DNA of 64,000 nucleotides. Source: Neurospora tetrasperma FGSC 2508 (taxonomy: Eukaryota; Ascomycota; Sordariomycetes; Sordariales; Sordariaceae). The stretch spans positions 3,830,258 to 3,894,257 of the forward strand of contig NW_009799103.1 of NCBI RefSeq assembly GCF_000213175.1, written 5' to 3'. Under the pieces are notes generated by a model. It was not told the DNA's origin. It searched no databases and was given only the letters and a program-made list of their open reading frames with translations. Position 1 is the first letter of the stretch. Every line of letters begins with the position of its first letter. Below are positions 33,386-45,830 of this stretch, one piece after another. Both the position numbers and the translations under genes were made by a program.

Positions 33386-35229
33386 CTACACTTTACCAAA
33401 AAATCCCTTTCCCCCTTCCATGATCAACTCCTTCTTCCCCTCTCTCACCTTGTAGCCCAGCTGGAAATCAACCGGCTCCAAAATGACATGACTATTCGTC
33501 TTTTGCGTGTCAATCGGCACCTCTTTGCCCGTGACTGGACATGTCTTTGGGGTAACATCAAATGCCCACAGAAGCGCCGCGCCAAAGACAAACATTTCGT
33601 CGTCGACAATGTTCTGCCCGAGACAGGTGCGCCTGCCCCAGCCGAACGAGTGCATCGAGGATCCCTCGCGGAAGTTGGGGTACCGCGTGAGGGGGGCCTG
33701 GAAAGTTGGATACGAGGGGTCAAGGTAGCGGGCTGGGTTATAAGTTTCTGGGTCTGGGTATTTCTGGGGATTGCGGTTGAGGGTCCTGTGTGTTGAAGTG
33801 AGTGTTAGCGATGCTTGGGATTGGCACGGGTGGATAGAAGGAGCCTAGGTAGTTAAGACATACCATTCACAAGCTAGAACAATTGTGCCCTTCTTGATCT
33901 TGACGCCCCTAAACTCATCATCCCTCTCCGCCTGGTGTGGCACGCCAAGGGGGACTCCGCTCCTCCATCTGACCGTCTCCTTCAGGCAGGCTCGGAGAAT
34001 GGGAAGCTTCTCAAAGTCTTGCATGGTCGGCATACGGTCACCGCAGACCTCGTCAATCTCTGCTTGCGCCTTGTGTTGCCACTCCGGGTGCAGAGCCATG
34101 GCCATCTGGAAGAACTTGAGCGGGCCCGAGATGGTGACGACGCCGACGAGGTTGAGGAAGCCGATCATGCACGAGGCAAACGTCTCGTCCTTTTCGGGTT
34201 GGTCGAGTGCGTCTTTCTTCTCGTATGCCTCCTCCTTAGCTGCTGTGGAAGGGGACTTCTCGGCATTCTTGACATCCGGACCTGGGGCTCTGGCGGTGGC
34301 AGGCATCGATGGCGCCGTATTCTGCACCATCTGCTCAAAATACCTATATGCCCACGTATCGCTTGGTAGTTCACCCTTCCTCATTCTCTCTTTAGCCTTC
34401 CTAAACAGGCCCAACCACCATTGCCTCAACTCTGCCTCTCTCTTGACTTCATACTTGTACCATGGGTTAATGCTGGCCGGCAAGGACCACAACGGCGTCA
34501 TGGTGTTGGTAATAGGTCCTGAGACGGACATGCAATGCAGAGTCTTGTCGGCGCTCTCTCCGTTCAGGCGGCCCTGCGTGGCGTCGTCCCAGGCTAGGCG
34601 GCTCATAACACGACCACAATACTCGCGCGTATGGTCGAGGAAGCGATCCGGATCGAAAAGCAGCACGACCAGGAAGCGGCGCATCTCCGACTCAACGTGC
34701 CCGTAGAAGTGGTGCTTGTAGGCAGCGGCCATGGCGGCGTGAGCCCATTTGCGTTGCGATTTCCAGGTGTCTATGCTCTGCATTAACAGACATTGCCTCA
34801 AGTCGGTTGAAACGAAAAGAACTCACCATGACGATCCATCAAAGCACTATAAACCACTCCCTCTTTATGGCCAATCAAGCTCCGGATCTGCGGTCGCCCG
34901 GAGTAGATGTGTCCCCGTTTTACCAAGAGCTCCTCGGCAATCTTTTCATCTGATATAATGACAAAGGTGGCGTCCGGGACCGAAGTCGTATAGATGGGGC
35001 CAAACTCGTCTGCCCACTCCTTAAACTTGAGCCAAAGCGAGAAGCGTGGCAGGTCGTGGATGCGTCCAACAATGGGAAACTGGCGCGGGCCGGGGAACTT
35101 GGCTTTGCTCCCCGAAGACCCCACCAAGGCAGTCTTCTTACGCCATGACAAGATTTGCTGCACGGCGGATATCAGAAGAGACGGTATGGCGAGGTAGAGA
35201 AGTAAGAGCGTAAGGTTGGATGTCTCCAT
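33386..35229 (-). CDS. Cytochrome P450 with atypical I-helix
   Basis: Exons 35229-34827, 34770-33864 and 33785-33386 give 569 residues. The N-terminal anchor is TLLLLYLAIPSLLISAV, followed by the Pro-rich hinge FPGPRQFPIVG. ExxR is ETVR (399-402); the heme loop is FGWGRRTCLG (484-493) with Cys491 as axial ligand. Both introns are well supported: 34771-34826 (GTGAGT) and 33786-33863 (GTATGT, ACACAG). The I-helix reads NLVGVVTISG (341-350), so the usual acidic residue before Thr is replaced by Val. An unusual Ala/Lys/Glu-rich insertion lies at about 290-330. It should sit on the ER membrane. Substrate and CYP family are unknown, and no biosynthetic partner genes lie nearby. Confidence 0.9.
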
Positions 35230-38200
35230 GATGGGCTGAACGAGATGACCGATGGCAACTATATGAGTAAGGTACAAGTTCAGTCCTGCCTTGCGTGGAC
35301 AGGTCTTGTGTGTAGCTCACGAGTGTGAGGCGTAGAGTGGGGGTCCTTTCTTTCACTGTGTTGTCTGTGGATGAGGTGAGATACGATCGATGGGATTCGG
35401 GCGAGTCTGAACTATAAGCGGCGACGTAGAAACCAAATCCGAGGGGCTGAAGAAGGACGTCGTCAGGCCCGAGTTAGGAAATGAGTTGAGTGTGGGGATG
35501 GCGATAAAGTTGATGAACGACAACGAATGTCAACGACGACATATATCTACACACTCTTGGTAGTTGCCTTTTCACTGAAAACCCAGAGAAGAAGTGGAAG
35601 ACAGAACGAGACCTAGGTCTAACATAGGGGGGAGGGTCGGAAGCCGGGAGTAGCACACTTAAATCTTTTCCATGCATTCCAGCCACAAGACAGACACGGA
35701 GGCCGAGACATCTCTGTTCCAGCAGGGAGGGACACAAGAAGAAGTAAGTCGAGGACTGGCTGTGGACCAAAGCGGTGACAGCTTAGAACAAAAGTCCATT
35801 CTTCAGCCCCAAACCGACTGCGGCGACTTGTTGGCAAAACCGTACACTAGATACGCCCCACCCCCTCCTTCCTTCCAATGATCGTAAGTGAAACCCTCCT
35901 TCGGGGAGTTGGCGCCATTTAGAAGATATTGGTTACCGGTTGTCCTGTTGTCGACAATCGCTCGTCAGTCCGGGGTAAGATTCTTATCAGGCAATAAATA
36001 TCAAGAGTTCCTGGTTCGTGAGAAGCGAGTACAGGTAGCTCGGTAGGTTGGCGACAGCTGGGTAAGTACCTCTACCGTACGAGGTGTACGCGCATCTAAA
36101 CGACCAACAAGGGTCTGTGTAGGGAATGTTCCAAATTGCGTGGCCACCAGACCGAAGCCGCAAACGGTACCTGTCCGACAAAAATCCTGATTCAGCCCAA
36201 GTACATCTCCTCATCACGAGCGAGGCACAACGCTAGGAGCTTGCAGTGCAGGAACAGAAGTAACGAGCACAATGTCCGGAGACAGCACGAAGCAGAGTTG
36301 GGCATTCCAGGGTAGGTGTAGGTATTGCCGCTTGCATCCATCCCCCCCAGCTGTTGTCGCCCACTCCCTGCACTACGTGGACTCCAGGAGAATGGGAGTA
36401 CAAACAACAAGGTACACACCCAAGAGGGGATGGCTGAAGACTCTGATTGCTGAACGACACGAAGTCGAGACATTTGATAGTCGAGGAGTTACCTTTTCGG
36501 GGTCAAGCAGTCCAATCCGCTCTGAGGATTTTGCTGCTCGTGTTCCCAGTGTATGGACGCCACAGCCGCTCTGACAGCTTCGACATTGGACGAGGCTGCT
36601 GTCTAGGGAGAGTGTATGTCTAGGTCAAAAATAGGTAGCAGGGAGCATGCGGCAGAAATATGACAGGGGCATTCCCTGGGCATGGGGTTGGAGCTATGTA
36701 GTCACTGAATTATGTGTAAACCCGGCGCAGAGAATTCCAAAGAAAGATGGATACGTAGAGAGCTTGACCCAAACGCCGTCTTTCGAGAACAGGACGGCAG
36801 GACCAAAGTTTGGGGAATGTCCGTAGCCTGGGATGTGTATGGTGTGTTGCTGAACGGCAATGATGCCAAAGGGCCGAAGCGAACGAATCAACTTGCACAC
36901 CATGTCTAGGCGCGGCTATGATTCGCGCACACACGGGAGAGCATCCTGTACGATCCTCATGCAACATATAAGACGGGAAAAAAACAAACAACCATCTGAT
37001 ACACTACTATCCACAGAGGCCCTGGGACGGTTGTCTTCATAGTACACCTTTCAAGAATCTGGCGATTACTTGCATGTGCAATAAGCTTGCCTACTTGGGC
37101 TTAGGCCTCAAGCGAGCGGAATCAATATCCCTGACTTGATTCGGGTGAGCAAGGGAGACCCGGACCCGAGGAGCCGAATGGGCCATCCCCGGAGGGGGGA
37201 AGATGGGGAGAAGTGAGTGGAGGGCACAATTGGCGGCTGACATGAGAGCAGTAAGTCCAAAGATACGACAATGGCCCATTATGGGCGAGGCTGCGCTGGC
37301 AGTCATGGTTGGCTCAGGCGTCGACTCAAGAAAGTGAATGAAGCTGACGAGCCATGAGGTGACCAGCATAGCATAGGGCCAACAAATCATATCCGGGTAA
37401 TGATGGCTTGATGGTCAGAGGTAGAAACCTCTGCACCCGAGATCGCAACGCAGTGTGACCATGGCATGGCGGAGGTGAGCCTAGCACTTCCCCTTGCTTC
37501 TCCGATTCCTTCGCTTGTTTTTTTCTTCTTTTTTTTTTCTCTCTTCTTCAGCAGGTTTCAGTCCAACTGGGGTTCTTCAGAAACGAGGTGACTGCCGTGT
37601 TCAAGAACAATTACCCTGGTAAGGGTCGCGAACGACACGTGCCTTGTGTTGATGCGGAAGCAGTTTGGGTATGCAAAGAGCAGACCGGCAATCACACATT
37701 ACAGTCCAAAGGCTTCCTGCTTGGGGTGCTGCACTGAGTATTGACGTGGCCGGGATCTCTATGGCATCTTGGCCACTTGGCGTGCTGTGCCGAAAGTAAT
37801 AAAAAAAAAGGGTGACGGTGTTGCACGACATTGGGATTATCCCGAAAGTCGGCATCATCTCGACGCCGGGTTGTCTGCTAAAAAGCCACTGGCGTAGGTT
37901 GTTCTTCTGGTACGAATGGATCAGGGAAAATACCTGCTAACTGACCTGCTCCGAGTCATTAACCCTGAGCTGTTGTGTTGGAGCTGAAGAAGGATGGGAG
38001 ATCTGATATGGGTAGTCCCTGGCATACTTTGACTTGACAGCGAGACAGTCTCGAGCACAGCAGACTGTCGTCTAAGGGACAAGGTGACTACCAGGTTTTC
38101 GTGGCGTTATGTGCGCAAAGGCGGATGGGTGCAGTGGGAAGGGGATGCTGGCCTTTGGCATATTCCGTTACACAATGGCTTAAGCAGCGACCCTGTGTGG

Positions 38201-40178
38201 ATGAAGACCGTCCGCCTCGCCTATCAAAGAGGCCGAGACGCTGACATGAAAATGGTCGACAGGCCTTCCTCGGGCTGGTATCCGTATCACACACATGCAG
38301 CCGAGAGGCTTTGCGGTGGCGCCCCGTCTGCGTCTGCCATCGGGACCGAGAGACGCATCACGGCCGAAGTAGCTAGCTAGCAGTATGAAGGCCAGTGGAG
38401 GTGTTGATACCCAAGACGGCTGGTGGGGAAGGAAATCGAAATCTGCTCTTGTTCGATAGCAAGCCGCTATTGTGACGATAGTTTTTTGTCCTTGGGAGGG
38501 CGACTTGGGGTTGTGATTGGAGGATTCTGGTCGCGGTACAACTCTTCAGCTTCTCGGTGGTGATGTGGGCGCGAGTGGCTGCGGAGATGGCTGCTGTTGA
38601 GGGGGAGTACTTTTCCTCCTTGATTCAGACATCGGGGAGGTGTATTGTCTTTCTGGGCCCCGTGATGTCAGCCATCCATGAACTACTTACGGTGTAGTCT
38701 AGACACCCAGGGACCAGGGAAACGGGGCGGGCCGCGCAGGGATGGATCATAGGGTGAGGGAGTGAGCACTGGGAGAGGTAACGTTAGCAAGGGCTCACCC
38801 AGAAACTGTGAGAGAGTGTAGCCAGAGTAACTAACGACAGAACTGAAGGCAGAGGAGCTAGAACAACCTCGTGACGCAAATGGCCACTGATGCGGTGAGT
38901 GTACCTAAGTACGTAGTGTAGTAGGCATGTGAGAGCTGATATATCTCAATGGCGTCTGGTGTAGTCGATACGAGAACTGAAGCCGAGGGTGCGGCTGGTG
39001 GGTGTAACTAGAGACTCCATTTAAGGAGCATGCGTCCCTGATCTCGCCTGAAGCTGCTTTACTTGTCCGTGGGTTCGTTTGAGAGGTGATTCTCGAAATG
39101 CTCCCGTATACCCATGATGTTTGTCGATACCCGAGATCAACCGAAGTGGTTGAAGACTGACATTGACTGAGAGACAGACAGCAACACACAGAAAGAGCCG
39201 CACTCAGCAACGCAACCTCCCCATTTCCCTTTCTGTCCATGCGTTGTAGCGTTACCCATGGATTAGGAGTAAGTAGGCGCTTCCCTACCTACCCAGATTG
39301 GGGCAGTCATCCAGTCAGTCTCTGTCACCATCCGTCTCACGCTTGTCGTGCACGCTGCTTGTCTGACGCTGGACAACGACTGACTGCCTGGGTAACTGAC
39401 CACGTCCCAGTGCAATGGACCATGGGGTGGTTTGGAAGGCCAAGGGAAGCAATTGAGAGTTGCACGAGGGACCCCTCTGTGCTCCAGGGATGGAAAGACA
39501 TGTCATGGCTTTGTTCGAGGTTGAGACATTGATCAAGATGGGGTTCCAATCTGTTGGTTGATGGGATGATGGAACCCGACATGGGAATGAATGGAATGGA
39601 ATGTGGTGAAGTGGAAAGAAAGATGGAAGGGGGACGAGATTCATTGAATGAGAGGAGGAAGCCCGTTCTAGTGCAGTGAGATGGAGGAAGAAGTGCACAG
39701 GCCAACTTGATCAAGGTTATTCTTAAACGCGTATGCCAGGACCTCGATGTTCCAGCCAGCAGAGTAGTGTAAGTGGAACTTGGTCTCCAGAGTACCTACC
39801 TATTGGATGTAAACGGACTGGATAGTAACTTGAGAAACGACAACTTCTTTCAAGCTTATACAATCTATCAAATATCAGCTTCTTATTCGCACATGACGGT
39901 TGTGGCTCTTGTCCCAGATATGCCATACATTCGTACCTCTACCAACCGAGGCCTTGGCATATGCGTTTAATATCTGGGCGGGGCAGCTGACGGTAAGTAC
40001 TTAGGTCCATGCCACTGGGGGAAGACAACCGCGGGCTGGTTGATTGATGTCATTTTCGTGATCAGGCCACGGTGCTTCTCCTCCTCCAACACGACTGGAT
40101 CGCCAAAACACAAAAAAGTCAACAAACAACACATTGACCGCACTCATCCGGCAATAGGTACACGCGCCCGCCGGCCAG
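35230..40178. other. Gene-poor region of about 4.9 kb
   Basis: No frame longer than about 130 codons, no domain, and no convincing exon chain on either strand. Composition is normal, so this is not a RIP island. It holds the P450 promoter at the left and the palA promoter at the right; the rest may be untranslated leader, regulatory DNA or a non-coding transcript. TAGAGGTA motifs occur on the minus strand at 36067 and 39934. Confidence 0.5.
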
Positions 40179-42832
40179 ATGACAACCACCCACGTGCTGT
40201 CGCTTCCCTTCCGGAAGTCGACCCAGCTGTCACTGTCGCGCGCCATCCAGCAGTACATTTCCACCAAATACGACCAACACCCGGACATGTTCCGCCATGA
40301 CCTCGACACCATCGATGCTCTGCGCCGCGACGCCATCAACGTCCGCGAAGCCCACCCGAGTGGCATCCGGAAGCTCCAGATGTACGCCGCCCAGCTCGTG
40401 TGGATTGGCGGCAAGTTCCCCATCGATGTCGGCGCCGACTTCACCTGGTACCCGGCTCTGGGCTACCACACCGAACACCCGCTCGTCCAGAACAACCTCA
40501 AGTACGAGCTGATGAACGTCCTCTACAACCTCGCCGCCCTCTACTCCCAGCTGGCCGTGGCCTCCAACCGCAACAGCACCGAAGGCCTCAAGACGGCCGC
40601 CAGCTGGTTCTCCCACGCCGCCGGCGTCCTCACCCACATCAAGACCCAAGTCCTGCCCGAGCTGCGCATGCCCAGCCCGCCCGACGACATGGACGAAACC
40701 ACCCTCGAGTCCCTCATACAGCTCTTCCTCGCCGAGGCCCAAGAGTGCTACTGGCAGAAAGCCGTCATGGACGGGTACAAAGACGCCTCCATTGCCAAGC
40801 TAGCCGCCCGTGTATCCGACCTCTACAACGAAGCCGGCGAGGCCGCCATGCGCAGCGAGGCCATCAGCTCGGCCTGGATCCACCACATGAGCGCCAAACA
40901 CCACCATTTCGCCGCCGCCGCCCAGTTCCGCGCCGCCAGCGATTGTCTCGAACGCAAGAAATACGGCGAAGAGATTGCTCGGTTGCGGGACGCCCTCGCC
41001 TGTGTCAACGAAGGACTCAAAGAAACCCGGGGTGGCTACCTCAGCAAAGCCGTCGTCGAAGACCTGCAGGGCCTCAAGCGTCGCCTGGAAGAGGACCTCA
41101 AGCGCGCCGAGATCGACAACGACCGCGTCTACCTGCACATTGTGCCGCCCAAGACTGAGCTCAAGCGTCTCGACCGCGCCAACATGGCCGTCGCCCGTGT
41201 GCCTCCCCAGGTGGCCAAGCCGTACGAGTTTCTGGGCGACCACAACGCCGAATTTGGGCCGGCCTTGTTCACCAAGCTCGTCCCCTTTGCCGTACACGTG
41301 GCCGTTTCCATATACGAAGAGCGTCGCGACAGGCTGGTCAACAACTCCATCATCTCCGAGCTCGAGTCCATGACATCCCAACTTCACGAAATTCTTTCCT
41401 CTCTCAACCTCCCCGGTTCCTTGCAAGCCCTTGAAAAGCCGCTCGGCCTTCCAGGCACCTTGGTCCAGCACGCCGACGAGATACGCCAAGCCGACGCCCT
41501 CTACCGCCTGCAGCAAGGCTTGACGGACATTGACAAGCTCTGCTCTTCGGACCTAGCCATCTTCGAAGAAGGCCGGTCCCTCCTTCTTGCCGAAGAGGAG
41601 GAAGACTCTCGTCTCCGTCTAAAGTACGGTACCGAACGGTGGAACCGCCCGCAATCTCGTCAGGATCCGTCCCCCAATGGCGGGGCTAAACTTTGGCGAC
41701 AGGCCCAAGATATTGAAGGCTACTTTGGCTCTTCCACAGCCTCGGACCAAGTAGTCCGCGAGAAATTCAACGCCGTGAGGGACACGCTCGCCATTCTTGC
41801 TGGGTCGGATCGATCAATCATGGATTTCATCCCCAACTCGCGACGGACCGACATCCCCGAGAGCTTGAAGCCGGCCCTAGGAAGGCTACGAAGCGCCTAC
41901 AACGACGTGCAGCGTCTTGAGTCCCGCCGGCGCAAGCGCGTCGAATCTTTGCGCGCTCGGTCTCGTGCAGATGACATCAAGCCTGACATCCTCGTCGAAG
42001 CCGCTCGCTTAGAACGGGCGTACCCGACAACCGCCATCGCAACCGCCCACTTTGAGGACTTCTTCGAGAAACGCCTCGACCGCCTATACGAATCAGAGCT
42101 GGAGGCCGTGGAAAGGGATAAGCAAGAGCAGGAGAAGATTGTACAGGAGGTGAAGAGGGCGAATAAGGAGTTTGAGGCACAAAAGAGGCAGGTCGATAGA
42201 GCCGGGGGAGGGAATCGAGAGAGAGAAGAGGCGCTCCAGAAGCTGGATGCGGCCTATTACAAATACAAGGAGATTGTGAGCAACGTGGAGGTCGGGAGGA
42301 AGTTTTATAACGATCTGAGCCAGATTGTAGAGCAGTGGAGGGGGTTGGTAAGGGGGTGGGTGAGCGAACGGAGGAGGGATGCGAGGAGTCTTGAAGAGTA
42401 TGTCCTTCTTTGTTTCGGTTCACCCTTCTTTTTGTCTTCATCCTACCCGTCTTGCCTTTCTGAAGCTAACCAATTCTCAACAGGGAAATCAACATGCCCC
42501 CTCTGTCCTCCCTCAACATGCATCAATCATCATTTTCGTATCAACAACAACAGCAACATCACCAACAACCACCACCGCCACCACCACAAATTCCTTTCCC
42601 CGAACCCATCCAACCTCATCAGCCAATAGTCGAACAAGCGCACATCCAAAGCTGGGCCGACAACGTGCCACAACAACAGCCAAAGCCAGTAGCTCCTGGG
42701 GCGTGGGCACCAAACATGGGGATAAAATTCGGATCCCCTGTGGCCCAGGGGCAGCAGCATCAACAAGAGCAGGGGCAACCAGGACCGGTAAACGCTACAT
42801 GGGATCCATCTCAAGGGATCCGGTTTGGGTAG
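40179..42832 (+). CDS. palA: pH-response regulator PalA/Rim20 (BRO1-domain protein)
   Basis: Exons 40179-42397 and 42484-42832 give 855 residues. The N-terminal half is a BRO1 domain (VLSLPFRKSTQLSL onward, with NNLKYELMNVLYNLAALYSQLA), followed by a long helical V-domain and a coiled coil (about 640-720), then a Gln/Pro-rich tail. This layout is Rim20/PalA/Alix. Family members bind ESCRT-III on endosomes and YPxL motifs of the PacC/Rim101 factor, helping its processing at alkaline pH. The intron (42398-42483) has GTATGT, a CTAACC branch and CAACAG. The last exon encodes only the tail, which carries two copies of W-x-P-x2-G-I-[KR]-F-G, one of them the extreme C-terminus. Length and domains look complete. 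Confidence 0.93.
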
Positions 42833-43599
42833 CCGGTAGTTGTGTGCTGAGGTGAATTTACCAGGGCGGGCAGGACAGGAGACAGACTGGCCAAAGTCCC
42901 TACCGTCCGCGACTGGAAGTGTATGTTTCGGAGCATCATTCGATGGATTTGGCACATTTAGTAGAAGCATAGCATAGCGGGACTGGAATTTACTCTATCT
43001 TTACACGGATGGCAAAACAGAAGCTTGATCTTGGTACTCAGCCTAAATATCCGGCTCCCTTTTTCTTTTTGATTCCCTCATGTATCAGGTCCACCTCAGA
43101 GTTAGAGCCTGGAAGGCGGATTCTATCATACACAGGCGACCGGGGCTAGGTCGAAGACCCGCACTCCTTCTTGATCCCCTTCTCGACCAGGCATGTAGCC
43201 GGAGCTATCGCCGTTGCTGACATAGAGAATTCGGACATCTTGGGTGGTGCACCTTCAACCGACATAACCCATAGGGACGGGAAGCAAATGGTTCTTGACT
43301 TCACCACTCGCCCAACACCAGCCGTTCTTTCCCACTGATGCATCATGTTGGATTTGAACTTGCTTTAGCTTTGGCAACCTTCGGTGCAAACCTACCTCTA
43401 GAAAAGGATCGAGTGACGGAAGTCACCACTCAAGTAAAAAGGCACCTCTCTTCTCGACCTCGAGCAACGACCGGCAATTTCTTCTCAGAATCATTCTGAC
43501 AGCAGCATCAATTCCTCTCCACTACTGTACAGCCAGGACATCAGCATTCGCTAAACGCATTATCAAGAATACTATTAACCAGTAAAGCCAACCGCCAAT
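42833..43599. other. palA 3' region and upstream region of small gene
   Basis: No supported gene. The last 150 bases are an A/C-rich fungal-type leader before 43600. TAGAGGTA occurs on the minus strand at 43393. Confidence 0.5.
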
Positions 43600-43915
43600 A
43601 TGTTAGTCAAGCACCGGGCATCTCCCGCATCCCTTCCATGTCCCACACCACTGACCCCGTCCCCCACGTACCCCTATCCAAGACAGACACTAACTACCTA
43701 ACAGGTGCTACGAAGAAGAAGTCGTCCGCGAAGTCGTCACCGCTGCCTCCAGCAAGGACAAAGACAAGGACAACAGCAACACATACACCATCAAGGTTTT
43801 AGTCAAGAAGTGGAACGATTGCGGCTCCAAAAGTTGCCCCCAGTCGACGTCTTACGAGCCACATGCACTTGCCTCCAACAGCTCGTCCACCAGCTCGGAT
43901 ACCAAGAAGAAGTAG
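43600..43915 (+). CDS. Small Cys-containing protein with start codon split by an intron (copy 1)
   Basis: AT at 43600-43601 is followed by a donor GTTAGT at 43602. The intron ends at 43704 (CTAAC branch, AACAG), and the G at 43705 completes ATG. The product begins MCYEEEVVREVV and stops at TAG 43913-43915 after 70 residues. It contains a Lys/Asp stretch and KKWNDCGSKSC, comparable to FKDCGQEDC in the second small gene at 45831. Beyond the TAG the same frame stays open for 73 codons with clearly coding-like acidic sequence (MFESAWDEYNLD, ending SKKSRKEE) to 44137, so the TAG may be a mutation or be removed by an unseen splice. Function is unknown. Confidence 0.5.
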
Positions 43916-44137
43916 GATGAATATAAAGGGTCGTCCGAGCCCGAGCCATCATCGATGTTTGAGAGTGCTTGGGACGAGTACAATCTGGACGCGAATCGAA
44001 AGCAACACGAGAGTGATTCAAATTATGAGATTGATCATGGCGATCCGGATGCGGAAACTCATCCGGGCACCAAGCGCCCCGCATCTCCAGAGTTCATGAG
44101 TCAAGATGGATCGAAAAAGAGTAGAAAAGAAGAGTAG
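43916..44137 (+). other. In-frame coding-like extension after TAG
   Basis: Continues the frame of the preceding small gene with an Asp/Glu/Ser/Lys-rich sequence ending in a basic SKKSRKEE cluster and TAG 44135-44137. It could be the true C-terminus of copy 1 if the TAG at 43913 is spliced out, read through or erroneous. Confidence 0.4.
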
Positions 44138-44174
44138 GTATCAGAAGCGAGGTTCATTGGGGGGGGGGGGGGGG

Positions 44175-44808
44175 NNNNNNNNNNNNNNNNNNNNNNNNNN
44201 NNNNNNNNNNNNNNNNNNNNNNNNNNNNNNNNNNNNNNNNNNNNNNNNNNNNNNNNNNNNNNNNNNNNNNNNNNNNNNNNNNNNNNNNNNNNNNNNNNNN
44301 NNNNNNNNNNNNNNNNNNNNNNNNNNNNNNNNNNNNNNNNNNNNNNNNNNNNNNNNNNNNNNNNNNNNNNNNNNNNNNNNNNNNNNNNNNNNNNNNNNNN
44401 NNNNNNNNNNNNNNNNNNNNNNNNNNNNNNNNNNNNNNNNNNNNNNNNNNNNNNNNNNNNNNNNNNNNNNNNNNNNNNNNNNNNNNNNNNNNNNNNNNNN
44501 NNNNNNNNNNNNNNNNNNNNNNNNNNNNNNNNNNNNNNNNNNNNNNNNNNNNNNNNNNNNNNNNNNNNNNNNNNNNNNNNNNNNNNNNNNNNNNNNNNNN
44601 NNNNNNNNNNNNNNNNNNNNNNNNNNNNNNNNNNNNNNNNNNNNNNNNNNNNNNNNNNNNNNNNNNNNNNNNNNNNNNNNNNNNNNNNNNNNNNNNNNNN
44701 NNNNNNNNNNNNNNNNNNNNNNNNNNNNNNNNNNNNNNNNNNNNNNNNNNNNNNNNNNNNNNNNNNNNNNNNNNNNNNNNNNNNNNNNNNNNNNNNNNNN
44801 NNNNNNNN
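44175..44808. other. Unsequenced gap (634 N) flanked by G runs
   Basis: The left edge is a run of about 16 G and the right edge a run of 6 G. The gap probably marks a G-homopolymer or G-rich block that sequencing could not cross; its true length is unknown. Confidence 0.97.
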
Positions 44809-45830
44809 GGGGGGCGGATGACTATCGAGCTGATAGACAGAGGTACAGAGACAAGGTTGCCCTGGGGATGATGGAGGTGCCGAGTTGAATAAAGAGGATA
44901 TCTAGTCTAGGTGTTCAAGTTAATGGAGGCTTATTTGAAGCAAGAAATCTTGGGGGTCGGACACGGCTGGGAGACTTGAATGGACTGGAGGGGTGCAGCG
45001 GTTCTTGGTTTGGTCAGCGCAACTGATGTGGAGGTATAAGCCGACAAAGGACTACAGCAGTTCTTCAAGATATCGTTGACGGGAAGGTTTATTCAGCCAA
45101 AGCATTCGCCAGGCCATTCAACACCCTTCCTGCGGCTCGTTACAAGTCCTTGCCTGTAATTTACACGTGTGGGATGTTGGGATTTACAAGACGCCCAATT
45201 TGAAATTGATGTGTCTCCCGCTATGTCAGAGACGGGATGTTGGCACCAAATCAATATAGAGGATGCTGAACGTGCCGAAGAAGTGGAAAAACATCACCCG
45301 CCGCCATGGTGACCAACATCTCTCAATGATCATAAACGAGTCACCACATCATACCGCTCAATCGTAGTCTCCTTACCGCTACCGGCTTCGGTTTGTAGGT
45401 CTGGTTGTAAAGATGGCGATATTACCACTCTTTTACACATCTTTGTGCTCGATCATCTATGACCATACCATGCGCGGCTTCTCCTCAAGGACGACAACCA
45501 ACCCAGAATTCTTGTGATCCAACATCCAACTGCCCACCCGATCGATATCTCGTGCTTCTTTGAGGCTGGTCGTGACGCTGGTCAGGAGCATATGATCTGA
45601 AAACAGTCGAAAATGTATAAAGAGCCCATCATCGACCTCCCGACGAGGTGTTCATCATCCGATCAGAACCAAACAAAATCAGAACACTCCAGTCGTGTCA
45701 CAAACTTCCAAAAGAATATTCCAAGCCAAAAGCGACAACTTTCCGTCCTCTCTACAAGCCCAGCATAGTAGCTCACACCAGCCCAACACCAACACTCAGC
45801 TTCACCTCACTCATCGATACAACCGTCAAA
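44809..45830. other. Sequence right of the gap, upstream of second small gene
   Basis: The first 25 codons (ADDYRADRQRYRDKVALGMMEV then stop at 44886-44888) could be the end of a gene lost in the gap, but cannot be confirmed. The rest has no supported gene; the final 100 bases are an AC-rich leader ending CAAA before the split start. Confidence 0.35.

Noticed and set aside
40230-41516. Long antisense open frames opposite palA
   Set aside because: Strong third-position GC bias of palA leaves the opposite strand open; no antisense domain is seen.
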